The notes under the pieces were generated by a model. The model ran no database searches. It worked only from the letters and a program-made list of their open reading frames with translations, and was not told the DNA's origin. Made by a program: the position numbers and the translations under genes. This document shows positions 38,690 through 46,771 of a stretch of 64,000 nt of DNA, in pieces. Within the stretch, counting starts at the first letter, position 1; every line of letters begins with the position of its first letter. The DNA comes from Thermoactinomyces vulgaris (GTDB taxonomy: Bacteria > Bacillota > Bacilli > Thermoactinomycetales > Thermoactinomycetaceae): assembly GCF_003688725.1 (NCBI RefSeq), contig NZ_REFP01000008.1, forward strand, positions 434,001-498,000, given 5' to 3'.

Positions 38690-39583
38690 ATGCCCTTTGG
38701 TCAAATCGTAAAAGCAATCAGCGGATTTTACTACGTGCGCACGGATGAAGGGAAAGTGATTCAATGCCGGGCGCGTGGTGTTTTTAAATTTGAAAAGAAA
38801 AAGCTGACTCCGCTGGTTGGCGATTTGGTGGAAATCGAACAAACGGGGTTGGACGAAGGCGTGGTGACCTCCGTTCAACCCCGTTCTTCTGAATTAATCC
38901 GTCCGCCGATCGCCAATGTGGATCAAGCGATTGTGGTGGGTTCCCTCAAACGTCCCCGTTTTCAGCCCATGCCGCTGGACCGTTTCCTGGTTCACGGGGA
39001 ACGCGAAGGGTTGAAGATGGTTATTGTTTTGACTAAAAAAGACTTGGTGAAAAATGAACAAGAAATTGAAAAAATCCGGTCGGTATATGAACCGGCAGGT
39101 TATCCCGTTATTGAGACGAGCATCAAAACCGGAGAAGGAATTGATGAACTGAAACAACACCTCAAAGGAAAAGTCTCCGTTTTCGCCGGTCAATCCGGTG
39201 TCGGAAAGAGTTCTCTGTTAAATGAATTGCTGCCCGGGCAAAAGCTTGAAACCGGGAAGGTGAGTGACAAAATCGGGCGTGGGCGCCATACTACCCGGCA
39301 AGTGGAGCTGCTTTCTTTGCCGGAAGGAGGTCAAGTGGCGGATACGCCCGGTTTTAGCCAACTCCATTTCAAAGGCATGGAACCGGCTGAGCTGGGGGAT
39401 TGTTTTCCCGAGATCCGCCAGCGCGCTCCGGAATGCCGGTTTCGAGGTTGCCTGCACATTAATGAACCGGATTGTGCGGTCAAAGAAGCGCTCCGTCAGG
39501 GACAGATGGACGAAAAGCGGTATCAGCACTATACACAGTTTTTGACAGAGATTAAAGAGGCATTGGAAAGGAGATATACCTGA
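38690..39583 (+). CDS. rsgA: Ribosome small subunit-dependent GTPase RsgA (YloQ/CpgA)
   Basis: A circularly permuted GTPase that checks maturation of the 30S subunit. The 297-residue protein has an N-terminal OB domain, the permuted order TKKD (G4), then P-loop [12 protein letters not shown] (G1), then DTPGF (G3), and a C-terminal zinc site [17 protein letters not shown] 38690 follows AAAAGGAGG; the frame is open upstream into the end of prkC. Its stop overlaps the rpe start (TGATG). Confidence 0.95.
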   Translation: MPFGQIVKAISGFYYVRTDEGKVIQCRARGVFKFEKKKLTPLVGDLVEIEQTGLDEGVVTSVQPRSSELIRPPIANVDQAIVVGSLKRPRFQPMPLDRFLVHGEREGLKMVIVLTKKDLVKNEQEIEKIRSVYEPAGYPVIETSIKTGEGIDELKQHLKGKVSVFAGQSGVGKSSLLNELLPGQKLETGKVSDKIGRGRHTTRQVELLSLPEGGQVADTPGFSQLHFKGMEPAELGDCFPEIRQRAPECRFRGCLHINEPDCAVKEALRQGQMDEKRYQHYTQFLTEIKEALERRYT

Positions 39584-40242
39584 TGATTAAGATTGCCCCC
39601 TCGATATTGTCCGCGGACTTTGCCAATTTGAAAAAGGAGATTCAGGAAGTGGAAAAAGGCGGAGCCGACTGGATCCATGTGGATGTGATGGATGGGCATT
39701 TTGTGCCGAATATCACGATGGGGCCACTGGTTGTCGAAGCGATCCGCCCCCATACCGGTTTGCCCTTGGATGTCCATTTAATGATCGAAGAGCCGGACCG
39801 GTATATTGACGATTTTGTCAAAGCCGGGGCCGATTTGATCTCCGTTCATCAAGAGGCCTGCCGGCATTTGCACCGGACGGTTTCTTATGTGAAAGAACGG
39901 GGAGTGAAGGCCGGCGTGGTGATTAATCCGGCAACGCCCGTGCAAATGCTGGAACCGGTTTTGCCGGAGGTGGATCTGGTTTTATTGATGACGGTGAATC
40001 CGGGGTTCGGCGGACAACGGTTTATTCAAAATGTGTTGCCGAAAATCCGGGAGGTCCGGAAAATGTTGGACGAGCAGGGCCGGATGCATGTGGATATCGA
40101 AGTGGATGGCGGCATTCAGCCGGAAACGGCCCGCTTGGCGGTGGAGTACGGAGCCAATGTGTTGGTGGCAGGTTCGGCAATCTTCGGACAGAAGAAGCGG
40201 GCAGAGGCGATCAAAGCCATCCGGCAGGCGGCTGAAAAATAA
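39583..40242 (+). CDS. rpe: Ribulose-phosphate 3-epimerase
   Basis: It interconverts ribulose-5-phosphate and xylulose-5-phosphate in the pentose phosphate pathway. The 219-residue TIM-barrel protein shows [23 protein letters not shown] with metal ligands His and Asp, [12 protein letters not shown] and [10 protein letters not shown]. The start overlaps the stop of rsgA. The order rsgA-rpe-thiN is as in B. subtilis. Confidence 0.96.
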   Translation: MIKIAPSILSADFANLKKEIQEVEKGGADWIHVDVMDGHFVPNITMGPLVVEAIRPHTGLPLDVHLMIEEPDRYIDDFVKAGADLISVHQEACRHLHRTVSYVKERGVKAGVVINPATPVQMLEPVLPEVDLVLLMTVNPGFGGQRFIQNVLPKIREVRKMLDEQGRMHVDIEVDGGIQPETARLAVEYGANVLVAGSAIFGQKKRAEAIKAIRQAAEK

Positions 40243-40259
40243 ACAAAAAGGTGGAGAAA

Positions 40260-40808
40260 ATGGCGGGCAAAAAACTGGTCACAATGATTGAAATCGCAAT
40301 GATGGCTGCAATTGCCATAGTACTTCATAAGTTGATGATTCCGTTTCATTTATGGCCCAACGGTGGTTCGGTGACCTTTTCCATGGTTCCGATTGCGGCA
40401 GTGGCTTTTCGCCGCGGGGCCAAAGCGGGGGTCATTTGCGGAGGAATCACCGGGTTGTTGTTATGGATGTTGGGAGGCACTGTGATTCATCCGGCTCAGG
40501 CCGTTCTGGACTACCCGCTTGCTTTCGGGGCCTTGGGGGTTGCCGGATGGGTCCGGATGGGTGAAGCAGCGAAAAGGCCATTGCTCTTCCTTTCTTTGGG
40601 ACTTCTCTTGTCCGGCGGATTGCGGCTGACGGCCCATTTCCTGTCCGGGGTTATTTTTTTCAAAGCATTCACTCCCGCCGGCCAATCCGTCTATCTGTAT
40701 TCGCTGGTGTATAACCTGTCGTACATTTTGCCGGAAGTGATCCTGACCTTCCTCATCATGGCGGGAATTTGCCGGTCGGCGCCGCAACTGATCAGAAGAC
40801 AGGGATAG
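40260..40808 (+). CDS. thiT: ECF-type thiamine transporter substrate-binding subunit (ThiT)
   Basis: The 182-residue membrane protein has six hydrophobic segments and fits the ThiT family of ECF transporter S-components, which bind thiamine and use the shared EcfAA'T module encoded elsewhere. Similar stretches are HPAQAVLDYPLAFGALGVAG (the family has an acidic ligand for the thiazole ring here), LRLTAHFLSGVIFF and YSLVYNLSYI. Its place directly before the thiamine pyrophosphokinase gene, with no gap, supports the substrate. ATG follows AAAGGTGG. It is not in this position in B. subtilis. Confidence 0.8.
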   Translation: MAGKKLVTMIEIAMMAAIAIVLHKLMIPFHLWPNGGSVTFSMVPIAAVAFRRGAKAGVICGGITGLLLWMLGGTVIHPAQAVLDYPLAFGALGVAGWVRMGEAAKRPLLFLSLGLLLSGGLRLTAHFLSGVIFFKAFTPAGQSVYLYSLVYNLSYILPEVILTFLIMAGICRSAPQLIRRQG

Positions 40809-41471
40809 ATGGTGAAGAGATTGGAAAAAAACAGGGTGGTTGTGATTGCCGGCGGTGATTTTACCCGTTTTGAGGCGGGACTCATTCGTCCGGAAACGGA
40901 TCTGATTATTACGGCGGATGCAGGGGCCATGAGCCTGGAAGCACACGGATTGGTTCCGGATATTGCCGTGGGGGATTTTGACACCACGGGCATTGGCTAT
41001 ATCGAAACGTTGAAGCAAAAGGGAGTGCGGGTTATTCCGCTTCCCGCCGAAAAAGAAGTGACCGATTTACATTTTGCTCTCCTTTGCGCCATCCGGCAAA
41101 AACCGAACGAAATTTTGATCCTGGGAGCGCTGGGCGGAGACCGGGCGGACCATATGCTGGCCAACATCGGATTGTTGGAATGGTTAAAGGAAGAGGGCAA
41201 AAATGCAACCATGCTTCATCCTGCGAACCGGTTGCGGTTGCTTTCGGGACCGGGAAAGATGAGGATAGACAGCAAAGATTTTCAATATGTTTCGTTGCTT
41301 CCGGTTTCCCGGAAAGTGACCGGGATTGAGACGGACGGATTGAAATATCCGCTCAAAAAGGAAACGTTGTACCGGGGACGAACCCGGGGGATCAGCAATG
41401 AGTTGGTGAAAGTGCCGGCTTTCGTTTCGGTTGAAAAAGGGATTTGTTTGGTGGTCGAAAGCCGGGAATAA
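40809..41471 (+). CDS. thiN: Thiamine pyrophosphokinase
   Basis: It makes thiamine diphosphate directly from thiamine and ATP. The 220-residue protein has the N-terminal TADAGAMSLEAHGLVPDIAVGDFDT motif with catalytic aspartates, the KEVTDLHFAL motif and the ILGALGGDRADHMLANI motif, then a beta-sandwich domain. ATG follows the thiT stop codon at once, so uptake and activation of thiamine are co-expressed. Confidence 0.93.
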   Translation: MVKRLEKNRVVVIAGGDFTRFEAGLIRPETDLIITADAGAMSLEAHGLVPDIAVGDFDTTGIGYIETLKQKGVRVIPLPAEKEVTDLHFALLCAIRQKPNEILILGALGGDRADHMLANIGLLEWLKEEGKNATMLHPANRLRLLSGPGKMRIDSKDFQYVSLLPVSRKVTGIETDGLKYPLKKETLYRGRTRGISNELVKVPAFVSVEKGICLVVESRE

Positions 41472-41474
41472 ACA

Positions 41475-41505
41475 AAACCTGCGGTGTGCCGCAGGTTTTT
41501 CTTGT
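41475..41505 (+). terminator. Terminator after thiN
   Basis: AAACCTGCGG and CCGCAGGTTT with a TGTG loop and five T residues. It ends the rlmN-to-thiN group. Confidence 0.85.
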
Positions 41506-41654
41506 TTCGGGAAGAAAAATTCAGGCTCGTCTTTCAGGATTTTTCCGGAGGTTCTAGGTACACATTCTCATCTATAGAATATAAATAAGTTGAAAAATAG
41601 GGTATTCTTCCTTTTGTCGATCCTGGTGAATTGTTGAAATGAGGGGTGATCCTG

Positions 41655-41741
41655 GTGAAATTTTACACGTTTAAATTGCCGAAGTTTTTGGGCGGGATGG
41701 TAAAAGTTATCCTGGCCGCTTTTAAAAAAGATCCGCAATAA
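41655..41741 (+). CDS. spoVM: Stage V sporulation protein M (SpoVM)
   Basis: A 28-residue amphipathic helix, MKFYTFKLPKFLGG followed by MVKVILAAFKKDPQ, almost identical in pattern to the 26-residue B. subtilis SpoVM. It recognises the convex curvature of the forespore membrane, anchors the SpoIVA coat basement layer and inhibits FtsH. The conserved Pro9 that gives shallow membrane insertion is present. The start is GTG with GAGGGGTGAT upstream. The position between thiN and rpmB is the same as in B. subtilis. Confidence 0.95.
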   Translation: MKFYTFKLPKFLGGMVKVILAAFKKDPQ

Positions 41742-41754
41742 AAAAAGAAACCAC

Positions 41755-41784
41755 AAAAAAAGCACCTCTTCACGGTGCTTTTTT
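41755..41784. terminator. Bidirectional terminator between spoVM and rpmB
   Basis: AAAAAAAGCACC and GGTGCTTTTTT around a 7-base loop, with A-run and T-run on opposite sides. It serves both convergent genes. Confidence 0.85.
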
Positions 41785-41791
41785 CCTGGCA

Positions 41792-41980
41792 TTATACACG
41801 GGTAACCTTGCCGGATTTCAATGCGCGGGTGCTTACGTACACGCGCTTTGGTTTTCCGTCTACAAGAATGCGGACTTTTTGGACATTGGCGCCCCATTTT
41901 CTCCGCGTTTTGCGGTGAGAATGGCTTACTTTATTTCCAGCATGCCCTTGTTTTCCGGTTACAAAACAACGACGAGCCAT
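41792..41980 (-). CDS. rpmB: 50S ribosomal protein L28
   Basis: The 62-residue ribosomal protein has the family start ARRCFVTGK, then the [18 protein letters not shown] stretch and the [13 protein letters not shown] end. Only one cysteine is present, so this is a zinc-free type. ATG has AGGAGG upstream. It is the only minus-strand gene in this part, as in B. subtilis. Confidence 0.96.
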   Translation of the reverse strand: MARRCFVTGKQGHAGNKVSHSHRKTRRKWGANVQKVRILVDGKPKRVYVSTRALKSGKVTRV

Positions 41981-42092
41981 GTCGACACCTCCTGTTTCTC
42001 ACTCGTTCCAACCGATGAAACGTTACCAACCGGTAACTTTATGGACTAAACACCTGGTCATTTTAGCATACCTCCCCGCTGCTTGCAAGGAG

Positions 42093-42120
42093 TTGACAGG
42101 TTCAGTATGATGAATATTAT
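42093..42120 (+). promoter_or_regulatory. SigA-type promoter for yloU-fakA-degV
   Basis: Consensus TTGACA and TATTAT are separated by 16 bases, about 75 bases before the yloU start codon. Confidence 0.6.
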
Positions 42121-42195
42121 TGCTCTTTTATTCGTTATGTTAATATTGTACAATTGACCTAGCTGGAATAAGTACCTCATTTGGGAGGAATCAAA

Positions 42196-42561
42196 ATGAG
42201 CGTTGAAATAGCCACACAACTTGGACAGATTGAAGTGACCAATGATGTGATTGCCACGGTTGCCGGGATCGCGGCAATGGATTGTTACGGATTGGTCGGC
42301 ATGGCATCACGCAGTCAATTGAAAGACGGGATTACGGAATTATTGCGAAAAGAGAACTTGAGTAAGGGAATCGAAGTCCGTGAAGAAAACGGCGAGATTG
42401 TGATCGATCTGTACATCATTGTCGGCTACGGCACCAAAATTTCGGAAGTGGCGAGTAATGTGCAGTCAAAAGTGAAATACACGCTCAGTGAAATTATTGG
42501 AGTCAAAGCCAATAAAGTGAACATCTTTGTACAAGGTGTTCGACTGGTGAATGAAGAGTAA
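42196..42561 (+). CDS. Asp23/Gls24 family envelope stress response protein (YloU)
   Basis: The 121-residue protein has the Asp23 family core: a first half with GQIEVTNDVIATVAGIAAMDCYGLVGM and a second half with DLYIIVGYGTKISEVASNVQSKVKY. Members are small proteins linked to envelope stress and often encoded before the fatty-acid kinase, as here. ATG 42196 follows GGGAGGAA. Confidence 0.93.
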   Translation: MSVEIATQLGQIEVTNDVIATVAGIAAMDCYGLVGMASRSQLKDGITELLRKENLSKGIEVREENGEIVIDLYIIVGYGTKISEVASNVQSKVKYTLSEIIGVKANKVNIFVQGVRLVNEE

Positions 42562-42572
42562 GGAGGAGCATT

Positions 42573-44255
42573 GTGACAAAGCAACAAATCCATACATCAC
42601 AGTTTTTACAGATGATGCGGGCGGGTGCCAGGGCACTCAACAAAAACGCAGAAAAAGTGAATGCATTAAACGTCTTCCCCGTGCCTGACGGTGATACGGG
42701 AACCAACATGAGTTTAACCATCAGTTCCGGTGTCAAAGAGATGGAAAAAGCTTCTGCAACCGCCGGGACCGTTGGGGAATTGGCGCAAGCGCTCGCAAAA
42801 GGTTTGTTAATGGGAGCACGAGGAAACTCCGGCGTGATTCTTTCTCAGCTATTTCGTGGTTTTTCCAAAGCAGTGGCGGATAAGGAGTTTATTTCGTCTC
42901 ACCAGCTGGCCGATGCGTTTCAGCGAGGGGTCGATACGGCTTACAAAGCAGTGATCAAGCCGGTGGAAGGAACCATTCTGACCGTGGCGCGCGAAGCGGC
43001 AGAGGCTGGAAAGAAACAGGCGCTTGCGGCCGATGATCCGTCCGTTGTGATGAATACCGTTTTAACCGAAGCAAAAAAAGCGTTATCAAAGACCCCGGAG
43101 TTCTTGCCCGTGTTAAGGCAAGCCGGGGTGGTGGATGCCGGTGGACAAGGCTTGGTCTATATTTATGAGGGAATGCTTGCCGCCTTGAGAGGGGAAGAGG
43201 ACGATGCTTCCGAAGTCCTCCCGGATGATCTGTCGTCCATATCGGATCTGGCTCATGAGTCGGCGCAGTCCAAATTGGATCCGGCTGACATTCAGTTCGG
43301 ATATTGCACCGAATTTATGGTGAACCTGATGACGGACCGCCGGGAAACCGAAGTCTTTGAGGAGGCGGAATTCCGACGGGCATTGGAGCAATTTGGGGAT
43401 TCCATCTTGGTCGTCTCCGATGACGAGCTGGTGAAAGTCCACATTCACGCCGAATATCCCGGAGACGTGCTGAACTTTGCAATGAAATTCGGCGACCTGA
43501 AAAAAATCAAAATTGAAAATATGCGCGAGCAATATGACGATGTGGTCAACAAAACACCGGCACCGAAGGCCAAAGCGGAAGAAAAGCCGGCTGAAAAGAC
43601 TCCATATGGCATTGTGGCCGTCGCGTCCGGGAAAGGAATTGCGGACATTTTCCGTTCGATGGGCGCGGATGTGGTGATTGAAGGCGGCCAAACAATGAAT
43701 CCGAGCACGGAGGATTTGGTTCGTGCCGTGGAACAACTCCATGCAGAGCATGTGATTATCCTCCCGAATAATAAAAATATTATTTTAACCGCAGAACAAG
43801 TGGGAGAAGTGGTGGGCCAGCCGGTGCATGTTTTGCCGACACGCACGATTCCGCAGGGGATGGCAGCGTTGTTGTCTTTTGATGCAACCGTTTCGCCTGA
43901 AGAAAACAAGGAGAATATGACGGAAGCTTTCCAAGAAGTGAAATCGGGCGAAATCACCGTGGCTGTACGTGATTCCCAAGTGGATGGGTATCAGATTGAG
44001 CAAGGAAATTATCTTGGCATCCTGGAAGGCAAAATCGAAGTCGTCGACAAGGACTTAAAGCAAACGTCCTTGGCTTTGCTGGCTGACATGATTGAAGAGG
44101 ACACGGACATTGTGACGATCTTCTATGGAGAAGCGTTGGAAGAAGCTGAGGCACAAGACCTGGTGCAAACCTTGGAAGATCAATATCCCGATGTGGAAAT
44201 CGAATTGTATGACGGCGGTCAGCCGGTTTATTACTACTTGTTTGCGGTTGAGTAA
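42573..44255 (+). CDS. fakA: Fatty acid kinase catalytic subunit FakA (YloV, DAK2 domain)
   Basis: FakA phosphorylates fatty acids held by a FakB/DegV partner, feeding exogenous fatty acids into phospholipids. The 560-residue protein has the N-terminal DhaL-like ATP-binding domain with PVPDGDTGTNM (about residues 34-44) and GARGNSGVILSQ, a middle domain, a lysine/alanine/proline-rich linker (about residues 330-345) and a C-terminal DegV-like domain. GTG follows AAGGAGGA. A degV gene follows 12 bases later. Confidence 0.93.
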   Translation: MTKQQIHTSQFLQMMRAGARALNKNAEKVNALNVFPVPDGDTGTNMSLTISSGVKEMEKASATAGTVGELAQALAKGLLMGARGNSGVILSQLFRGFSKAVADKEFISSHQLADAFQRGVDTAYKAVIKPVEGTILTVAREAAEAGKKQALAADDPSVVMNTVLTEAKKALSKTPEFLPVLRQAGVVDAGGQGLVYIYEGMLAALRGEEDDASEVLPDDLSSISDLAHESAQSKLDPADIQFGYCTEFMVNLMTDRRETEVFEEAEFRRALEQFGDSILVVSDDELVKVHIHAEYPGDVLNFAMKFGDLKKIKIENMREQYDDVVNKTPAPKAKAEEKPAEKTPYGIVAVASGKGIADIFRSMGADVVIEGGQTMNPSTEDLVRAVEQLHAEHVIILPNNKNIILTAEQVGEVVGQPVHVLPTRTIPQGMAALLSFDATVSPEENKENMTEAFQEVKSGEITVAVRDSQVDGYQIEQGNYLGILEGKIEVVDKDLKQTSLALLADMIEEDTDIVTIFYGEALEEAEAQDLVQTLEDQYPDVEIELYDGGQPVYYYLFAVE

Positions 44256-44267
44256 GGGGAGGATCAA

Positions 44268-45137
44268 ATGGGGAACGTTAAAATCATTACAGACAGTACG
44301 GCAGATATTCCCAAGTCACTTGCAAAAGAATTGGACATCACGGTCATCCCGATCAATGTGCATTTGGATGGGGAATCTTATCAGGACGGAATCAACATCA
44401 CTCCGGATGAGTTTTATCTGAAAATGAGCCGGACGGATCAATTGCCAACCACTTCACAACCTTCTCCGCTGGATATTGTCAGCGCGTTTAAACGAGCCGT
44501 TTTTGACGGGGCCAAAGAAATCATATCTTTTCATATTTCATCGAGAATGAGCGGGACTTATCAATCTGCTTTGCTGGCAAAATCAATGGTGGAGGAAGAA
44601 TATCCCGATGTCAAAATTGAAGTGGTTGACACCAAAACCGTCACCTACTGTTTGGGGGTGATTGTCGTTCTGGTGGCGCGTGCCGCCAAAGAAGGCAAGC
44701 CGTTTTCGGAACTGTTGTCCATGGCGATGAAGATCCGGCAGGAACAAAAATTGCTTGCTTTGGTCGATACCCTGGAATATTTGCATAAAGGCGGCCGGAT
44801 CGGAAAAGCGGCTGCCTTTGTCGGTACCTTGTTAAACATCAAGCCCATCATTACTGTCAATGATGACGGGGAAGTGGAAGCTGTTGATAAGGCGCGGGGA
44901 AATAAAAAGGCGGTCCAAAAAGTGTTTGACGGTTTGAAAAAGAAAGCGTCGGGCCGTCCGGTTGCCTTGGCGGTGATCCATGCAGCCAAAAGAGAGCAAG
45001 CGGAACAATGGATGGCACGGGCTCAGGAACTGTTTGACATCCGGGAACAACATGTAGTGGATATCGGGCCTGCCGTGGGGACACATGCCGGGCCCGGAAC
45101 CATCGGCTGCATCATTGTGCCCCTGGACCGGCTGTGA
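44268..45137 (+). CDS. DegV family fatty-acid-binding protein (FakB-like)
   Basis: The 289-residue protein has the DegV fold signs: KIITDSTADIPKSLAKEL at the start, TSQPSP, the SFHISSRMSGTYQSA ligand-binding loop and the HAGPGTIGC end motif. In this family the serine and histidine contact the fatty acid carboxylate presented to FakA. Its place directly after fakA supports a FakB role. ATG follows GGGGAGGA. Confidence 0.9.
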   Translation: MGNVKIITDSTADIPKSLAKELDITVIPINVHLDGESYQDGINITPDEFYLKMSRTDQLPTTSQPSPLDIVSAFKRAVFDGAKEIISFHISSRMSGTYQSALLAKSMVEEEYPDVKIEVVDTKTVTYCLGVIVVLVARAAKEGKPFSELLSMAMKIRQEQKLLALVDTLEYLHKGGRIGKAAAFVGTLLNIKPIITVNDDGEVEAVDKARGNKKAVQKVFDGLKKKASGRPVALAVIHAAKREQAEQWMARAQELFDIREQHVVDIGPAVGTHAGPGTIGCIIVPLDRL

Positions 45138-45168
45138 GCCGGGAAAGCAGTCTGAAGAGGTGGAGTTT

Positions 45169-45825
45169 ATGAAATATCGGACGGTTTTTGATATTATCGG
45201 CCCGGTGATGATCGGGCCGTCCAGTTCCCATACGGCAGGTGCAGCCCGTATCGGCAGAGCGGCACGGACCATTTTCGGACGAAAACCGAGCCGGGCAGAG
45301 ATTACATTGTACGGCTCCTTCGCCAAAACTTACCGCGGCCACGGGACGGATGTCGCTTTGGCAGGCGGATTGCTCGATTTTGACACTTTTGACAAGCGGA
45401 TGGTGCATGCGCTTCAAATCGCCGAACAAGAAGGCATAACAATCCGCTTTCATGAATCCGATGAAATCACGGACCATCCCAACACGGCCCGGATCCGGCT
45501 GGAGGACGAAGCGGGAAGTCTGGAAATCGTCGGGGTATCCATCGGTGGCGGAAAAATGGAAATTGTGGAATTAAATGGTTTTGAACTTCGTCTGTCAGGG
45601 AACGGGCCGGTTTTGTTCGTATTGCATCAAGACAAATACGGAGCGGTCGCGCGTGTTGCCGGTGTCCTTGCCGAGCATCAAATTAACATTGCATTTATGC
45701 AGGTGTCGCGCAAGGAAAAAGGTTTGCAGGCACTGATGTCCATCGAGACGGATCAACCGGTGGACGAAAAGGTGCAAGCGGAAATTCGCGACTTGGAGGA
45801 TATCCATGCTGTAACGGTTTTATAG
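45169..45825 (+). CDS. sdaAB: L-serine dehydratase, iron-sulfur-dependent, beta subunit
   Basis: Part of the two-subunit enzyme that deaminates L-serine to pyruvate. The 218-residue protein has the domain with GPSSSHTAGAARIG (about residues 15-28), which contributes to the active site, and a C-terminal ACT domain (about residues 148-218). ATG 45169 follows AAGAGGTGGA; the open frame upstream lacks a site. The hairpin before sdaAA may lower read-through. Confidence 0.94.
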   Translation: MKYRTVFDIIGPVMIGPSSSHTAGAARIGRAARTIFGRKPSRAEITLYGSFAKTYRGHGTDVALAGGLLDFDTFDKRMVHALQIAEQEGITIRFHESDEITDHPNTARIRLEDEAGSLEIVGVSIGGGKMEIVELNGFELRLSGNGPVLFVLHQDKYGAVARVAGVLAEHQINIAFMQVSRKEKGLQALMSIETDQPVDEKVQAEIRDLEDIHAVTVL

Positions 45826-45832
45826 TTTCACC

Positions 45833-45864
45833 ACCGCCGTTTCTTCACAGATGACGGCGGTTTT
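45833..45864 (+). terminator. Hairpin between sdaAB and sdaAA
   Basis: ACCGCCGT and ACGGCGGT form an 8-base stem around a 13-base loop, followed by only three more T residues. It could be a partial terminator or a processing site that sets unequal subunit levels. Confidence 0.5.
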
Positions 45865-45886
45865 CTATGAAAAGGGGGTTTCGTTG

Positions 45887-46771
45887 ATGAGATTTCGTAC
45901 CGTGAGGGAATTGACAGAAGTGGCTCAAACCCTGAAAATCCCGATCTCCGAAGTGATGATCCGGCATGAGGAGGAAGTGATGAATCGTCCGCGGGCAGAG
46001 ATCGTGGAGGAAATGGGAAAAAATCTGGATGTGATGACAGAAGCGATCGAACGGGGATTGACGGAAGAAATTCGGTCTCACAGCGGCATTACCGGTGGCG
46101 ATGCGAAAAAAATCCGGGAATACCGGAAAAAAGGCGTGTTTTTATCCGGCACCACGGTTTTGGATGCGGTTTCAAAGGCCACGGCCGTGTCCGAAGTGAA
46201 TGCCGCCATGGGAACGATTGTCGCAACCCCAACTGCCGGAGCTTGCGGGATTTTACCCGGAGCCATTCATGCAGCGGCTGACAAATTGCAATCGGACCGG
46301 GAAACGATGGTTCGCGCTTTATTTACAGCCGGGGCCATCGGATTTTGCATTGCCAATAATGCATGTATTTCCGGAGCCGCCGGGGGATGTCAGGCTGAAG
46401 TGGGTTCAGCGACCGCCATGGCCGCCGCCGCTGTGGTGGAGATGGCCGGAGGAACCCCTTCGATGTCGGCAGAAGCGGTTGCCATTGCGTTAAAAAACAT
46501 GTTGGGGCTGGTTTGCGATCCGGTTGCCGGTTTGGTGGAAGCGCCCTGTGTGAAACGAAATGCCATGGGGGCTTCCATTGCGCTGGTTGCGGCAGATATG
46601 GCGATGGCCGGAGTGAAGAGTGTGATTCCTGCCGACGAAGTGATTGATGCCATGTACAAAATCGGCCAATCCATGCCGGCCGCCTTGAAGGAAACGGCTC
46701 TGGGAGGGCTTGCGGACACTCCGACGGGAAGGGCATTGGAACAGCGGGTTTTCGGGAATTCCGGAAAATGA
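45887..46771 (+). CDS. sdaAA: L-serine dehydratase, iron-sulfur-dependent, alpha subunit
   Basis: The 294-residue subunit carries the [4Fe-4S] cluster used to bind and dehydrate serine. Cysteines sit in TAGACGILPGA, CISGAAGGCQAE and CDPVAGLVEAPC. ATG 45887 with AAAAGGGGG upstream is preferred over the longer open frame from 45851, which starts inside the preceding hairpin. It overlaps recG by four bases (ATGA). Confidence 0.94.
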   Translation: MRFRTVRELTEVAQTLKIPISEVMIRHEEEVMNRPRAEIVEEMGKNLDVMTEAIERGLTEEIRSHSGITGGDAKKIREYRKKGVFLSGTTVLDAVSKATAVSEVNAAMGTIVATPTAGACGILPGAIHAAADKLQSDRETMVRALFTAGAIGFCIANNACISGAAGGCQAEVGSATAMAAAAVVEMAGGTPSMSAEAVAIALKNMLGLVCDPVAGLVEAPCVKRNAMGASIALVAADMAMAGVKSVIPADEVIDAMYKIGQSMPAALKETALGGLADTPTGRALEQRVFGNSGK

